Positions 50,569-58,304 of a stretch of DNA of 64,000 nucleotides are shown piece by piece. Position numbers and translations under genes: made by a program. The stretch comes from DAISJI01 sp964559835 (GTDB lineage: Bacteria; Acidobacteriota; Terriglobia; Terriglobales; Acidobacteriaceae). The stretch is from contig CAZLJE010000007.1 of NCBI GenBank assembly GCA_964559835.1, positions 95,349-159,348 on the forward strand. The letters run 5' to 3'. Within the stretch, counting starts at the first letter, position 1; each line of letters begins with the position of its first letter. The notes below the pieces were generated by a model, which worked only from the letters and a program-made list of their open reading frames with translations, was not told the DNA's origin and did not search any database.

Positions 50569-51900
50569 CTACTGCGTCACTGGTTCGGCCATTACGTCTA
50601 ACGGCAACCCCGTTTGGTCCGAAGACGCAGCTGCTGTGGCACGGGCACGACCGACTGCTGGTCGAACCCACCCAATCTCATTACACACAGCCTGAATGGC
50701 TACCTTCATCGCGCTTTGACCTAACGCGATTTTGCCGTTTTCGAGTACAACGTTTCCGCGCCAAATATCCGCCGATCGTTTCCAGTCGATGTTTGCGAGC
50801 TTCTTCGCGTATGTCTGCCAATCAGTGGCATCGTTCGCGAACAAGTCATACCCGATCGTGCCGATGATTACGAGCCCTGTTGCCGTCAAGCAAACCCAAC
50901 CATCTTCTCGTAATTGAGTGATCCGGTTGTTCTGGAGACCAGGCTTGAGTTCGGCGATCTCTTTCCAGACAGGAATATTTTCGGTCAGGAACTCGACGTA
51001 CTGGGTAAATTTCGCTAGTGCTTCCTGGTACGCTTCGCGTGTCTGCAAAAGGGTCTGAACGTACGTCGAAAAATCCTCATCGCCCATTCCCCAGGACCCG
51101 ACGAGGAGAGTCTTGACTAATTGTCTGACTTGGTTCGTCAAGAACAGCGCCGGCGATTTCTTAGACAAGTTCTTACTTGTCGAGTCAATCTTATTCTTGA
51201 ACAACGCGCATTTGTCGACGAGATCCAATACCATGCTATTCGCAGGGTTCCTTCTGTCGTACACCGCGAGCAAGCTCGGGGGAATCGGCTTCGTCTTTGA
51301 ACAGTCGGCGAAATCTTGATGGATTTGCGGTGTATCCGATTCGCAAGTGATCATCACCGCGATTCCGTCGCCGTCGAATCGATTGCGCAATTCTTGATCG
51401 AGCTTTTCGTACGCGTCCTGTGTCGCCAAAAATCGGTGCTGTCCATCCGTGATTGACAGCGTAGCGGTGTAGGGCACTATCAAATACCCCAACCGGATTC
51501 GCGACGAACTCTTGACAGTGAATAACGTTAAGGGCTCTTGAACGTTCAGCGTCAGCGGCGGCAGAATATACCTATCCGCCACATTGCCGACGAGATATTT
51601 TGAAATCGCGTCGATGTGGTCTTTCATGAACGGCCGATTCAAACTATCCACCGCGTCGGCGACTGATCCCTTCTTCTGTGCAGCTCGCGTAGCGAGTTGG
51701 GTTCGAATGAACTTGATTGGGAAAGCCCCAGACATGTTCACTCGGGATCCCTGCTGAAAGACCACTACGGGAAACTGCAAAGACGACGAATTAACGCTTT
51801 CGCGACTTGCTGCCTGCCCGGCCTCATCGTAGCTACCGAATTCTTCAATTTTGACGTGGGTCGTGACATTCATCTCGGGAACTGTGGGTTGAGTTTCCAT
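50569..51900 (-). CDS. DGQHR-domain protein, DndB-like
   Basis: 443 residues. Central DGQHR motif in LSITDGQHRFLATQDAYEKL (about 170-190), preceded by FIRTQLATRAAQKKGSVADA, NRPFMKDHIDAISKYLVGNV and ILPPLTLNVQE, as in DndB-type regulators of DNA phosphorothioation and in other DGQHR proteins of defence islands. The C-terminal part is helical and has a Ser/Ala tail. No dndCDE genes are present, so the phosphorothioation role is not supported here. Start 51900 has an AAGGAAAGG site. A tRNA-like element lies 29 nt upstream on the same strand under one promoter. AT-richer than the backbone. Confidence 0.88.
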   Translation of the reverse strand: METQPTVPEMNVTTHVKIEEFGSYDEAGQAASRESVNSSSLQFPVVVFQQGSRVNMSGAFPIKFIRTQLATRAAQKKGSVADAVDSLNRPFMKDHIDAISKYLVGNVADRYILPPLTLNVQEPLTLFTVKSSSRIRLGYLIVPYTATLSITDGQHRFLATQDAYEKLDQELRNRFDGDGIAVMITCESDTPQIHQDFADCSKTKPIPPSLLAVYDRRNPANSMVLDLVDKCALFKNKIDSTSKNLSKKSPALFLTNQVRQLVKTLLVGSWGMGDEDFSTYVQTLLQTREAYQEALAKFTQYVEFLTENIPVWKEIAELKPGLQNNRITQLREDGWVCLTATGLVIIGTIGYDLFANDATDWQTYAKKLANIDWKRSADIWRGNVVLENGKIALGQSAMKVAIQAVCNEIGWVRPAVGRARATAAASSDQTGLPLDVMAEPVTQ

Positions 51901-51929
51901 AACCGTACCTTTCCTTCTTCGTGATTTGT

Positions 51930-52014
51930 TGGCGGAGAGGAGGGGAATCGAACCCCGCTCCCGAAGGAGCCCCACGGTGTCTAAGGCCGCTCTGCCCCAT
52001 GGCTAGCCCTCTCC
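51930..52014 (-). tRNA. tRNA-like element, class II shape, isotype unclear
   Basis: Minus-strand 85-mer: 7-bp acceptor stem GGAGAGG/CCTCTCC with discriminator G and encoded CCA, T arm GGGG-TTCGATT-CCCC, and a long variable arm GCTCC-TTCG-GGAGC. The central region is abnormal: the best anticodon stem, CCTTA/TGGGG, gives loop GACACCG without U33. Another folding shows a TAG (Leu) triplet. Position 8 is not U. The ends resemble tRNA-Ser. Either a degenerate tRNA gene or a tRNA mimic. It lies in the leader of the DGQHR gene. Confidence 0.55.
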
Positions 52015-52030
52015 TGCAGCAACTCTCTTT

Positions 52031-52059
52031 AGTATATGGACTTTCGGTGCTAAGGTCAA
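52031..52059 (-). promoter_or_regulatory. Sigma70-type promoter of tRNA-like element and DGQHR gene
   Basis: On the minus strand: TTGACC (-35), exactly 17 nt, TATACT (-10), with the tRNA-like 5' end about 16 nt after the -10. One of the best promoters in the window, indicating that the element is transcribed. Confidence 0.75.
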
Positions 52060-52205
52060 GCAAGAACGTGCAGAAGAGCACGTACTGATGTATAGAAGTG
52101 ACTAGTTAGCCATGAATAAGAGTCACGGCAGAAGTATCTTTATGCACGTTCTAGTCGAACGTAAGCCATTGAGGAATAAACCAGTTCATGGTGCGCAAGT
52201 TCGTG

Positions 52206-52290
52206 TATACTGTTACTTGTCTAAGGCCGTTCAGCCTCAGTTGGCTGACGAATTAAGAAGGACTGCGCGTGGGTGCAGTCCTTCTTGTTT
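52206..52290 (+). ncRNA. Putative small RNA with strong terminator
   Basis: -10-like TATACT (52206-52211), then hairpin TCAGCC-TCAGTT-GGCTGA (52231-52248), then a perfect 12-bp stem AAGAAGGACTGC/GCAGTCCTTCTT (52255-52286) followed by GTTTT. The transcript would be about 75 nt. It shares TGTCTAAGGCCG with the plus strand of the tRNA-like element (51978-51989 region). The weak -35 leaves the promoter uncertain. Open frames across it are interrupted by this structure and look non-coding. Confidence 0.45.
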
Positions 52291-52373
52291 TGCACACGTT
52301 TTCCACGCGATCGGCGAACTGACTGTACTCCTTCGCACTGCTGCCGAAATACGTTCGCTCGCCCGCCTGTCGT

Positions 52374-53774
52374 CTAATCAGCGTGCACCGTCTCCTGTGA
52401 CTTCGCCCGGGCTCTCCGTTCCGGGTACAGGGGGAAGGACTCGCAGAGCTGGAAAACCTGGTCGCGGATGCGGCGTAGAGCAGACGCATCCGTGCGCTGG
52501 TTGAGGGCGTCGGCGATCCAGCGGGCGACCTGGCGCATCTCGGGCTCCTTCATGCCGCGGGTGGTCAGAGCGGGCGAGCCGATGCGGATGCCCGAGGGCT
52601 TCATGGGCGGGTTGGTGTCGAACGGAATGGCGTTCTTGTTGACGGTGATGCCGGCGTCGCCGAGCGCCTTCTCGGCCTCGCTGCCCAGCATGCCTTTGGC
52701 GAATACGTCGATGAGCAGGACGTGGGTATCCGTCCCGCCGGAGATGATGCGGAAGCCTTCGCCGGCGAGGGTCTCGGCCAGAACACGGGCGTTAACGACG
52801 ACCTGGCGGGCGTAGTCCTTGAAGCTGGGCTGCATGGCTTCGAGGAAGCAGACGGCCTTGGCCGCGATGATGTGGACGAGCGGTCCGCCCTGGTCGCCGG
52901 GGAAGACGACCTTGTCGATGGCGGCGGCGAGGTCGAAGGGCTTGTCCTGATCCTTAGGAACACCCCCGGGTAAGCCAACGCCGGGCTTACCCGGGGCACC
53001 CGCTTGGGCACCCGCTAATTGTGATGAACTCCGATCGACGAGCTTGTTGCTGAGGATCATGCCGGCGCGCGGGCCGCGCAGCGTCTTGTGCGTGGTCGAC
53101 GTGACGATGTGCGCGTGCGGGACGGGCGAGGGGTGGACGCCTCCGGCAACGAGTCCGGCGAAGTGGGCCATGTCGACGAGGTACCAGGCGCCGACCTTGT
53201 CGGCGATCTGGCGCATGCGGGAGAAGTCGATGATGCGCGGATAGGCGGAGCCTCCGCCGATGATCAGGCGCGGGCGGTGCTCGACGGCCAGGCGCTCGAG
53301 TTCGTCGTAGTCGATGGTCTCGGTCTCGCGGGTGACGCCGTAGGGGACGATCTTGTAGGTCTTACCGGAAAAGTTAAGCGGATGGCCGTGGGTGAGGTGT
53401 CCGCCGTGGGCGAGGTTGAGGCCGAGGACGGTGTCGCCGGGCTGGATGATGGCGGAGTAGGCCTCCATGTTGGCCGAGGAGCCGGAGTGCGGCTGGACGT
53501 TGGCGTGCTCGGCGCCGAACAGAGCCTTGGCGCGGTCGCGGGCGAGGTTCTCGACGACGTCGGCGAACTCGCAGCCGCCGTAGTAGCGCTTGCCGGGATA
53601 GCCTTCGGCGTACTTGTTGGTGAAAACCGAACCCATGGCTTCGAGCACGGCTTCGGAGACGAAGTTCTCGGAGGCGATGAGCTCGAGGCCCTCGTGCTGG
53701 CGGCGCTGCTCGTTGTCGATGGCGGTGGCGATGTCGGGATCGACGGCGGAAAGAGGGCGGGACATTTGCGACAT
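52374..53774 (-). CDS. glyA: Serine hydroxymethyltransferase with in-frame insertion
   Basis: 466-residue PLP enzyme making glycine and 5,10-methylene-THF from serine; relatives are 415-435 aa. Conserved: LELIASENFVSEAVLEAMGS, NKYAEGYPGKRYYGGCE, VDMAHFAGLVAGGVHPSPVP, the PLP Lys in VTSTTHKTLRGPRAG, and GGPLVHIIAAKAVCFLEAM. After MILSNKL the protein has about 35 extra residues (GAPGKPGVGLPGGVPKDQ) before AAAIDKVVFPGDQGG; part of this is encoded by a type B palindromic element (52963-52999). The loop is next to the active-site Lys but on the surface, so activity may survive. Start 53774 has a GGAG site. Confidence 0.95.
   Translation of the reverse strand: MSQMSRPLSAVDPDIATAIDNEQRRQHEGLELIASENFVSEAVLEAMGSVFTNKYAEGYPGKRYYGGCEFADVVENLARDRAKALFGAEHANVQPHSGSSANMEAYSAIIQPGDTVLGLNLAHGGHLTHGHPLNFSGKTYKIVPYGVTRETETIDYDELERLAVEHRPRLIIGGGSAYPRIIDFSRMRQIADKVGAWYLVDMAHFAGLVAGGVHPSPVPHAHIVTSTTHKTLRGPRAGMILSNKLVDRSSSQLAGAQAGAPGKPGVGLPGGVPKDQDKPFDLAAAIDKVVFPGDQGGPLVHIIAAKAVCFLEAMQPSFKDYARQVVVNARVLAETLAGEGFRIISGGTDTHVLLIDVFAKGMLGSEAEKALGDAGITVNKNAIPFDTNPPMKPSGIRIGSPALTTRGMKEPEMRQVARWIADALNQRTDASALRRIRDQVFQLCESFPLYPERRARAKSQETVHAD
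52963..52999. repeat. REP-like element (type B), copy 2, inside glyA
   Basis: CCCCCGGGTAAGCC-AACGCC-GGGCTTACCCGGGG: a near-perfect 14-bp stem. It is read through in frame by glyA. Confidence 0.85.
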
Positions 53775-53936
53775 AAGGGCTCCGGGCACCGGGCTTCGGG
53801 AAAACACTAAGGATACTCCAAAGGATTGGTGATTGAGTGATTTGTGATTGGTCATTGAAACGCGCTCACCACGGAGGTCACAGAGGAACACGGAGGAAGA
53901 ATCAATCACAAATCGCAAATCGCTCAATCACCAATA

Positions 53937-54404
53937 TCATCCGCGTTGATCCGCGGTTAGCTTCTCTTCGCGCTCGATGGCGGTGATCTTGTCGACGCGC
54001 TGCTGGTGGCGTCCGCCGGCGAATTGGGTGTGGAGCCACTTGTCGACGATGCGCCGGGCGTCGTCGTCTTTGAGGATGCGGGCGCCGAGGGTGAGGACGT
54101 TGGCGTTGTTGTGCTCGCGGCTGAGCGCGGCTTCGTTCTCGGTGGTGACGTTGGCGGCGCGGATGCCGGGGACCTTGTTGGCAGCAATTGCCATGCCGAT
54201 GCCGCTGCCGCAGACGAGAATGCCGAAGTCGGACTCGCGGCGCACAACCGATTCCGCGACCTTGCGGGCGTAGTCGGGATAATCGACGGAGTCGGGCGCG
54301 TTGGTGCCCTCGTCGAGCGGCTGGTGGCCTTGCTGCGCGAGCCAGACCTTGATGCGGTTCTTCAGTTCGTAGCCGGCGTGGTCGGCGCCAAGGGCGATTT
54401 TCAT
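53937..54404 (-). CDS. rpiB: Ribose-5-phosphate isomerase B
   Basis: 155 residues; interconverts ribose 5-phosphate and ribulose 5-phosphate in the pentose phosphate pathway. MKIALGADHAGYELKNRIKV, the catalytic Cys in GILVCGSGIGMAIAANKVPG (about residue 66), IRAANVTTENEAALSREHNN and ANVLTLGARIL are diagnostic. The C-terminal TADQRG and stop come from AATCGCGGATCAACGCGGAT-type repeat DNA. Upstream lies a GGGGCAC minisatellite in the divergent promoter region shared with the crotonase gene. Confidence 0.96.
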   Translation of the reverse strand: MKIALGADHAGYELKNRIKVWLAQQGHQPLDEGTNAPDSVDYPDYARKVAESVVRRESDFGILVCGSGIGMAIAANKVPGIRAANVTTENEAALSREHNNANVLTLGARILKDDDARRIVDKWLHTQFAGGRHQQRVDKITAIEREEKLTADQRG

Positions 54405-54419
54405 GGAGGCATTGTACTG

Positions 54420-54521
54420 CGGGGCGCGGGGCACGGGGCACGGGGCACGGGACGCGGGGCACGGGGCACGGGGTGCGGGGTGCGGGGCGCGGGGCACGGG
54501 GCACGGGGCGCGGGGCACGGA
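54420..54521. repeat. Heptanucleotide minisatellite (GGGGCAC)n
   Basis: About 14 imperfect copies of GGGGCAC/GGGGCGC/GGGGTGC. A short inverted version (CGCCCCGTGTCCCTTGCCCC) lies at about 54595-54620. It occupies the divergent promoter region between rpiB and the crotonase gene and is prone to slippage and G-rich secondary structure. Confidence 0.9.
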
Positions 54522-54658
54522 AATGCGAAAGCACATGATTGCGTGTTGTACATCACTGCCTGGTGGGCTAAGCAAAAGCACCTGTCTTGTGCCGCGCCCC
54601 GTGTCCCTTGCCCCTTGCCCCGGTTTCGGACATAATCCCGCACACACGGAGAGATCCC

Positions 54659-55456
54659 ATGGCCACCAGCACGCCCGCGAAGCCGGGTCAGACGTTCAAG
54701 TACATCCTGTTCGACACCAGCACTTTCGCCGCGAAGATCACGCTGAATTTTCCGCCGTACAACGTGCTCACCGTCCCGATGATGGTGGAGCTGGCGGAGG
54801 CGATCGAGAGCCTGAACGGGCGCGCCGACGTGAAGTGCATCGTGATGGAATCGTCGCAGAAGGCCTTCAGCTACGGCATTTCCGTCGAAGATTCGCGGCC
54901 GGAGAAAGTCTTCCAGACGCTGGACGCGTTCAACCGCGTGTTCCAGGCGATCGCTGAGATCGGGAAGCCGCTTATCGTTGTCGTTAACGGGCCGGCGATC
55001 GGGGCGGGCTCGGAGCTGGTGGCGTTCGGCGATCTGGTGATCGCAACGCCGAATGCACGCTTCGCGCAGCCGGAGGTGAAGATGGGAGTGTTCCCGCCGT
55101 TCGCGGCCATCATGCTGCCGCAGCTGATCGGGCCCAAGAAGACGTACGAGCTGATCCTGACCGGGAATCCGCTGACCGCCGAGGACGCGCAGCACTTCGG
55201 ATTCGTGAACAAAGTGGTGCCGGAGGCGGAGCTGCCGAAAGCGGTGCAGGAAACGCTAGCGAGGATCGGACAGTTCTCGGGGCCGGTGCTGGAGATGACG
55301 AAGAAAGTGATCTCGCAGTCGATCGGCAAGCCGCTGGCCGAGGCGATGAAGGCATCGCAGGACATCTATCTCAACCAGCTTTATGCGCTCGAGGACGTGC
55401 AGGAGGGGTTGAGGGCGGTGGTCGAGAAGCGGCAACCGGTGTGGAAGAACAAGTAA
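54659..55456 (+). CDS. Enoyl-CoA hydratase/isomerase family protein
   Basis: 265-residue crotonase-fold protein. Oxyanion-hole segments: KAFSYGISVEDSRPEKVFQ and GPAIGAGSELVAFGDLVIAT; acyl-CoA pocket FAQPEVKMGVFPPFAAIML; then LILTGNPLTAEDAQHFGFVN and the C-terminal ALEDVQEGLRAVVEKRQPVW. Catalytic Glu placement differs from classical EchA (Glu in the GSEL segment, Pro-rich GVFPP in place of the second Glu region), similar to dienoyl-CoA-type or decarboxylating members. Substrate unknown. Start 54659 with GGAGAG upstream. Confidence 0.9.
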   Translation: MATSTPAKPGQTFKYILFDTSTFAAKITLNFPPYNVLTVPMMVELAEAIESLNGRADVKCIVMESSQKAFSYGISVEDSRPEKVFQTLDAFNRVFQAIAEIGKPLIVVVNGPAIGAGSELVAFGDLVIATPNARFAQPEVKMGVFPPFAAIMLPQLIGPKKTYELILTGNPLTAEDAQHFGFVNKVVPEAELPKAVQETLARIGQFSGPVLEMTKKVISQSIGKPLAEAMKASQDIYLNQLYALEDVQEGLRAVVEKRQPVWKNK

Positions 55457-55592
55457 TTGGTAATTGGTAGTTAGTAACTGGTACTTAGCAGTTGTAGAGG
55501 TCATAGGCTCGGGAACATTCCCGAGCTTTTTCGGTTTAGATCGGTATAGCCGTGCTCCCGCCGAGATGCGGTTTACCAATTACCAAATACCA
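55457..55592. repeat. TTGGTAATTGGTA inverted-repeat spacer
   Basis: TAATTGGTAATTGGTAGTTA on the left (55456-55475) faces TTTACCAATTACCAAATACC and AATTACC (55571-55596) on the right. An inner hairpin CTCGGGAACATTCCCGAGCTTTTT (55508-55531) is an intrinsic terminator for the crotonase gene. Confidence 0.7.
55508..55533 (+). terminator. Intrinsic terminator after the crotonase gene
   Basis: Stem GCTCGGGAA-CA-TTCCCGAGC followed by TTTTT on the + strand. Short loop, perfect stem. Confidence 0.8.
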
Positions 55593-55593
55593 A

Positions 55594-56700
55594 TTACCGA
55601 CTCTTCAGCGCGCCATTCATGAATGACACCAAATGCCAGGCGTCCATGAATTTGTAGGGCGTTTCGCCGGTGGTGTAGTGGCCGCAGGGGAGGATGGCGA
55701 CTTTGTGGGGCAGGCGGCGGCGCTCGAATTCGTCGACAACCTGTTTTGAAAATTCTGGAAGGAACGTCAGATCGTAGGTCGCGTAGACGATGAGCGACTT
55801 CTTCGGCCAGCGGGCGAACTGGTCGAAGTAGGACATGGGGCTGATCGAGGCCCAGGATTTGCGAAGCGAGTCGAGCGCGATCTCTTTTTCTACGCCGGCG
55901 CGGACGTGGCGTGTGGACATGCCGGTCCAGACGACGTCGGCAAAGTAAGTCGAGGCGTGGTTGAAGGCGCAGGCGCGGAGGCGCTCGTCGTGCGCGCTGG
56001 CGATGAAGGCGTAACAGGAGCCAAGGCTCGTTCCCAGCACGCCGAATTGTTCGTAGCTCTGCGACTGGAGCCAGTCGAGGCAGGAGCGGACTTCGGTGAT
56101 GGCCTGGCGGGCGGCGGCGATGGTGCGTCCCACGTTGGCGGAGACGGCGTAGTCGGCGCGCTCTATCTCTGCGGGGCGGCGCACGTCGTGATACGGCATG
56201 CTCAGGCGCAGGCAGGCGATCCCGCAATAATTCAGCAGCGTACAGAGGCCGTTGTGGCCGAGGGCGTCGGAGTTCCACTGCGGTAGGACGACGACGGCGC
56301 GCTTGTCTTTCTTCTTCGGCGGGAACCAGCGCGCGTTGGCGATGTTGTTCTCCGGATACGGCGATGGGTAAGGCGACGAGAAACGCAGGAAGGTGCCGAT
56401 GCCGTAATCGCGATCGTCTTCGTGTCCGCCGGAGTGATAGGGCAGGACCTGGTGCTGCTCGAGGCGGAAATCGGACGGCGTGCGATAAGAGAAAAAGTCG
56501 TCGCTGTGGGCGACGATGTGAGCGTTCAGGTCATGGAAGTAAGTCTCAAGCGCGCTGGGATCGGGGCGATGGCCGTTCGCGCCGGGCCAGCCCTGCGTCC
56601 ACTCCGTGCCCCATTCGAAGGGGCGGACGACGCGGTTGGTGTCGCGCGTGGTGAGCCGGGTCTCCCAGTTGACCATCCAGTTTTGGTAGCGCTTCAGCAT
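55594..56700 (-). CDS. Alpha/beta hydrolase family protein
   Basis: 368 residues. After an N-terminal region rich in aromatic residues comes an alpha/beta-hydrolase core: VVLPQWNSDALGHNGLCTLL, GIACLRLSMPYHDVRRP, nucleophile elbow GVLGTSLGSCYAFIAS (G-x-S-x-G: Ser about residue 229), LIVYATYDLTFLPEFSKQVV (acid), and LPCGHYTTGETPYKFMDA (His). All three catalytic residues are visible. Resembles the abhydrolase_18 / DUF-type proteins that accompany alanine-racemase-linked loci. Substrate unknown; no signal peptide, so cytoplasmic. Confidence 0.88.
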   Translation of the reverse strand: MLKRYQNWMVNWETRLTTRDTNRVVRPFEWGTEWTQGWPGANGHRPDPSALETYFHDLNAHIVAHSDDFFSYRTPSDFRLEQHQVLPYHSGGHEDDRDYGIGTFLRFSSPYPSPYPENNIANARWFPPKKKDKRAVVVLPQWNSDALGHNGLCTLLNYCGIACLRLSMPYHDVRRPAEIERADYAVSANVGRTIAAARQAITEVRSCLDWLQSQSYEQFGVLGTSLGSCYAFIASAHDERLRACAFNHASTYFADVVWTGMSTRHVRAGVEKEIALDSLRKSWASISPMSYFDQFARWPKKSLIVYATYDLTFLPEFSKQVVDEFERRRLPHKVAILPCGHYTTGETPYKFMDAWHLVSFMNGALKSR

Positions 56701-56735
56701 TGCGGGCGAGATTCAAATATAGCAAAGGAATCAGT

Positions 56736-56876
56736 GCTCAGTGGTCAGTGGTCAGTGGTCAGTGTTCAGGAAAAGCGTTCACCACAAAGTACACGAAGGA
56801 CCACAAAGGAAAAACATTCACCACAGAGGGCACAGAGGAGCACAGAAGAGAGGTTCGCCGCAGGGAACAATGCAGG
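56736..56876. repeat. CACAGAGGACACAGAGG-family repeats
   Basis: GTGGTCAGTGGTCAGTG decamers (56740-56767), then CACCACAAAGTACACGAAGG and CACCACAGAGGGCACAGAGG units. The family recurs at about 1275, 47590 and 53868. Several small open frames across it are artefacts of the repeat. Confidence 0.65.
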
Positions 56877-56888
56877 TTCCTCGACTCG

Positions 56889-56931
56889 GATGCGGCAAGC
56901 GTCGGCAAAAGCGGCCGACGCTTGCCGCATC
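56889..56931. repeat. Perfect 18-bp hairpin repeat
   Basis: GATGCGGCAAGCGTCGGC (56889-56906) and GCCGACGCTTGCCGCATC (56914-56931) with a 7-nt loop, flanked by CTCG and CTCGGAATGACAG. It ends about 40 nt before the alr stop and is a likely terminator of alr. Confidence 0.85.
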
Positions 56932-56968
56932 CTCGCTCGGAATGACAGCAGTTTAGAGATCGGGTCAA

Positions 56969-58105
56969 TCAGACGTATTGTCGCGGCACGCGCGAGGTAA
57001 TGCGGCAGAGGACTTCGTAGGGGATGGTTTCGGTGTGGCGGGCGTGTTCGCGGGCGTCGATCTCGTGCTCGCCGTCGCTGCCGAGAATGATGGCTTCGTC
57101 GCCGAGCGAGGAGCCGCCGATATCGGTCACATCGATGATGGAGAGATCCATGGAGATGGCGCCGACGAAGCGGGCGCGCTGTCCGCGAACAAGGACGTCG
57201 CCACGTCCCGACATGAGGCGCGCGAGTCCATCGGCATAGCCAACCGGGAGCAGCCCGAGCTTGGTCTTGCGCGAGGTCTTCCACGTGGCCTTGTAGCCCA
57301 CCGACTGTCCGGGCTTCACCTCTTTGGTCGAAATGATCCGCGATTTCCAGGTGAGTGCGCGCCGGACGTCGAGCAGCGGCGGTTGCTGCCCCGGCACGCC
57401 GCGCCAGGCGAACGGCTGCGCGTAGCCATAGAGGAGCAGGCCGGGGCGGACCATCTCGCGGTGCAGTTGCGGGCGGCCCATGATGGCGGAGCTGTTGGCG
57501 AGGTGCGTGTACTCGGGCGCGTAGCCGTGGTCACGCGTCGCTTTGACGAACTCATCGAAATTGACGATCTGGATCTCGGCATCGACGTCATCCAAAACCT
57601 CGGCGGAGGCGAGGTGGCTGAAGATGCCCTCGACCTTGATCTGGTGAGCGGACGTCATGCGGTTGAGAAAAACCTTGAGGTAATAGTCGGGGACGCCGAG
57701 GCGGGCCATGCCCGTGTCGACCTTGATGTGAACCGGAAACGACGCGGGCGCTGCATTGCGCTTGACCAGCGCTGCTTCGAGCGCGCCTACCTGCCACCAC
57801 TCCCACACCGCCGGGGTGAGGCGGTGTTCGATGACGTCGCCCTGCTCGCCGCGCCAGAAGCCGGTCATGAGGAGGATGCGTCCGGTGATGCCGCGCTCGC
57901 GGAGCTTCACGCCTTCTTCCGTGCCGGTGACGCCGAACCAGGTAGCGCCGGCTTCCTGGAAGGCGAGAGCGCAATCGACGAGGCCGTGGCCGTAGGCATT
58001 GGCTTTGACGATGGCGCAAACAGTCGCGGTGCCAACGTGCTGCTGGATGGTGCGGAAGTTGTGCTGGAGAGCGGTGCGCGAGATTTCGGCCCAGGTTGGA
58101 CGCAT
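56969..58105 (-). CDS. alr: Alanine racemase
   Basis: 378-residue PLP-dependent racemase providing D-alanine for peptidoglycan. PLP-Lys in CAIVKANAYGHGLVDCALAF (about residue 34), GATWFGVTGTEEGVKLRERG, FPVHIKVDTGMARLGV, the catalytic Tyr in GQSVGYKATWKTSRKTKLGL, and GVAYADGLARLMSGR-like LPVGYADGLARLM, AISMDLSIIDVTD. All key residues are present. Divergent from the M20 amidohydrolase, with a repeat-filled 200-nt gap between them. Confidence 0.96.
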   Translation of the reverse strand: MRPTWAEISRTALQHNFRTIQQHVGTATVCAIVKANAYGHGLVDCALAFQEAGATWFGVTGTEEGVKLRERGITGRILLMTGFWRGEQGDVIEHRLTPAVWEWWQVGALEAALVKRNAAPASFPVHIKVDTGMARLGVPDYYLKVFLNRMTSAHQIKVEGIFSHLASAEVLDDVDAEIQIVNFDEFVKATRDHGYAPEYTHLANSSAIMGRPQLHREMVRPGLLLYGYAQPFAWRGVPGQQPPLLDVRRALTWKSRIISTKEVKPGQSVGYKATWKTSRKTKLGLLPVGYADGLARLMSGRGDVLVRGQRARFVGAISMDLSIIDVTDIGGSSLGDEAIILGSDGEHEIDAREHARHTETIPYEVLCRITSRVPRQYV

Positions 58106-58138
58106 GGAGTGAACCGATTATAGCGGGGGAGCGAGTGG

Positions 58139-58178
58139 CATCTGGAAATCTAGAGATCTGGAGATCTGGAAATCTGCG
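58139..58178. repeat. ATCTGGAAATCTAGAGATC repeats upstream of alr
   Basis: Four decamers of ATCTGGAAAT/ATCTGGAGAT, the same family as 11693-11721. The rest of the gap to 58304 has no gene; a CCCTTCGACAGGCTCGGAGC motif at 58231-58250 is another dispersed-type sequence. Confidence 0.6.
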
Positions 58179-58304
58179 AACCCTGATTGCACGGCGGAAT
58201 GCTCTACTTTTAGGGTTGCAGGCGAGACGCCCTTCGACAGGCTCGGAGCAGGCTCTGCGTGACGTGCTTGACAGGCCGTTTAGTCTCTTCCGAAGGATCT
58301 TTTC

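Noticed and set aside
47834..52290. Complete Dnd phosphorothioation or CBASS system in the accessory island
   Set aside because: Only a DndB-like DGQHR protein is present without DndACDE, and no CD-NTase, Cap2/3 or SAVED domain is visible, so neither system can be claimed.
52112..52504. 130-codon frame on the + strand near the glyA stop
   Set aside because: It runs through a perfect 12-bp terminator hairpin and the antisense of glyA; no ribosome-binding site or motif.
54420..54521. Possible CRISPR array in the regularly repeated GGGGCAC block
   Set aside because: The repeats are contiguous heptamers without unique spacers and there are no cas genes; it is a minisatellite.
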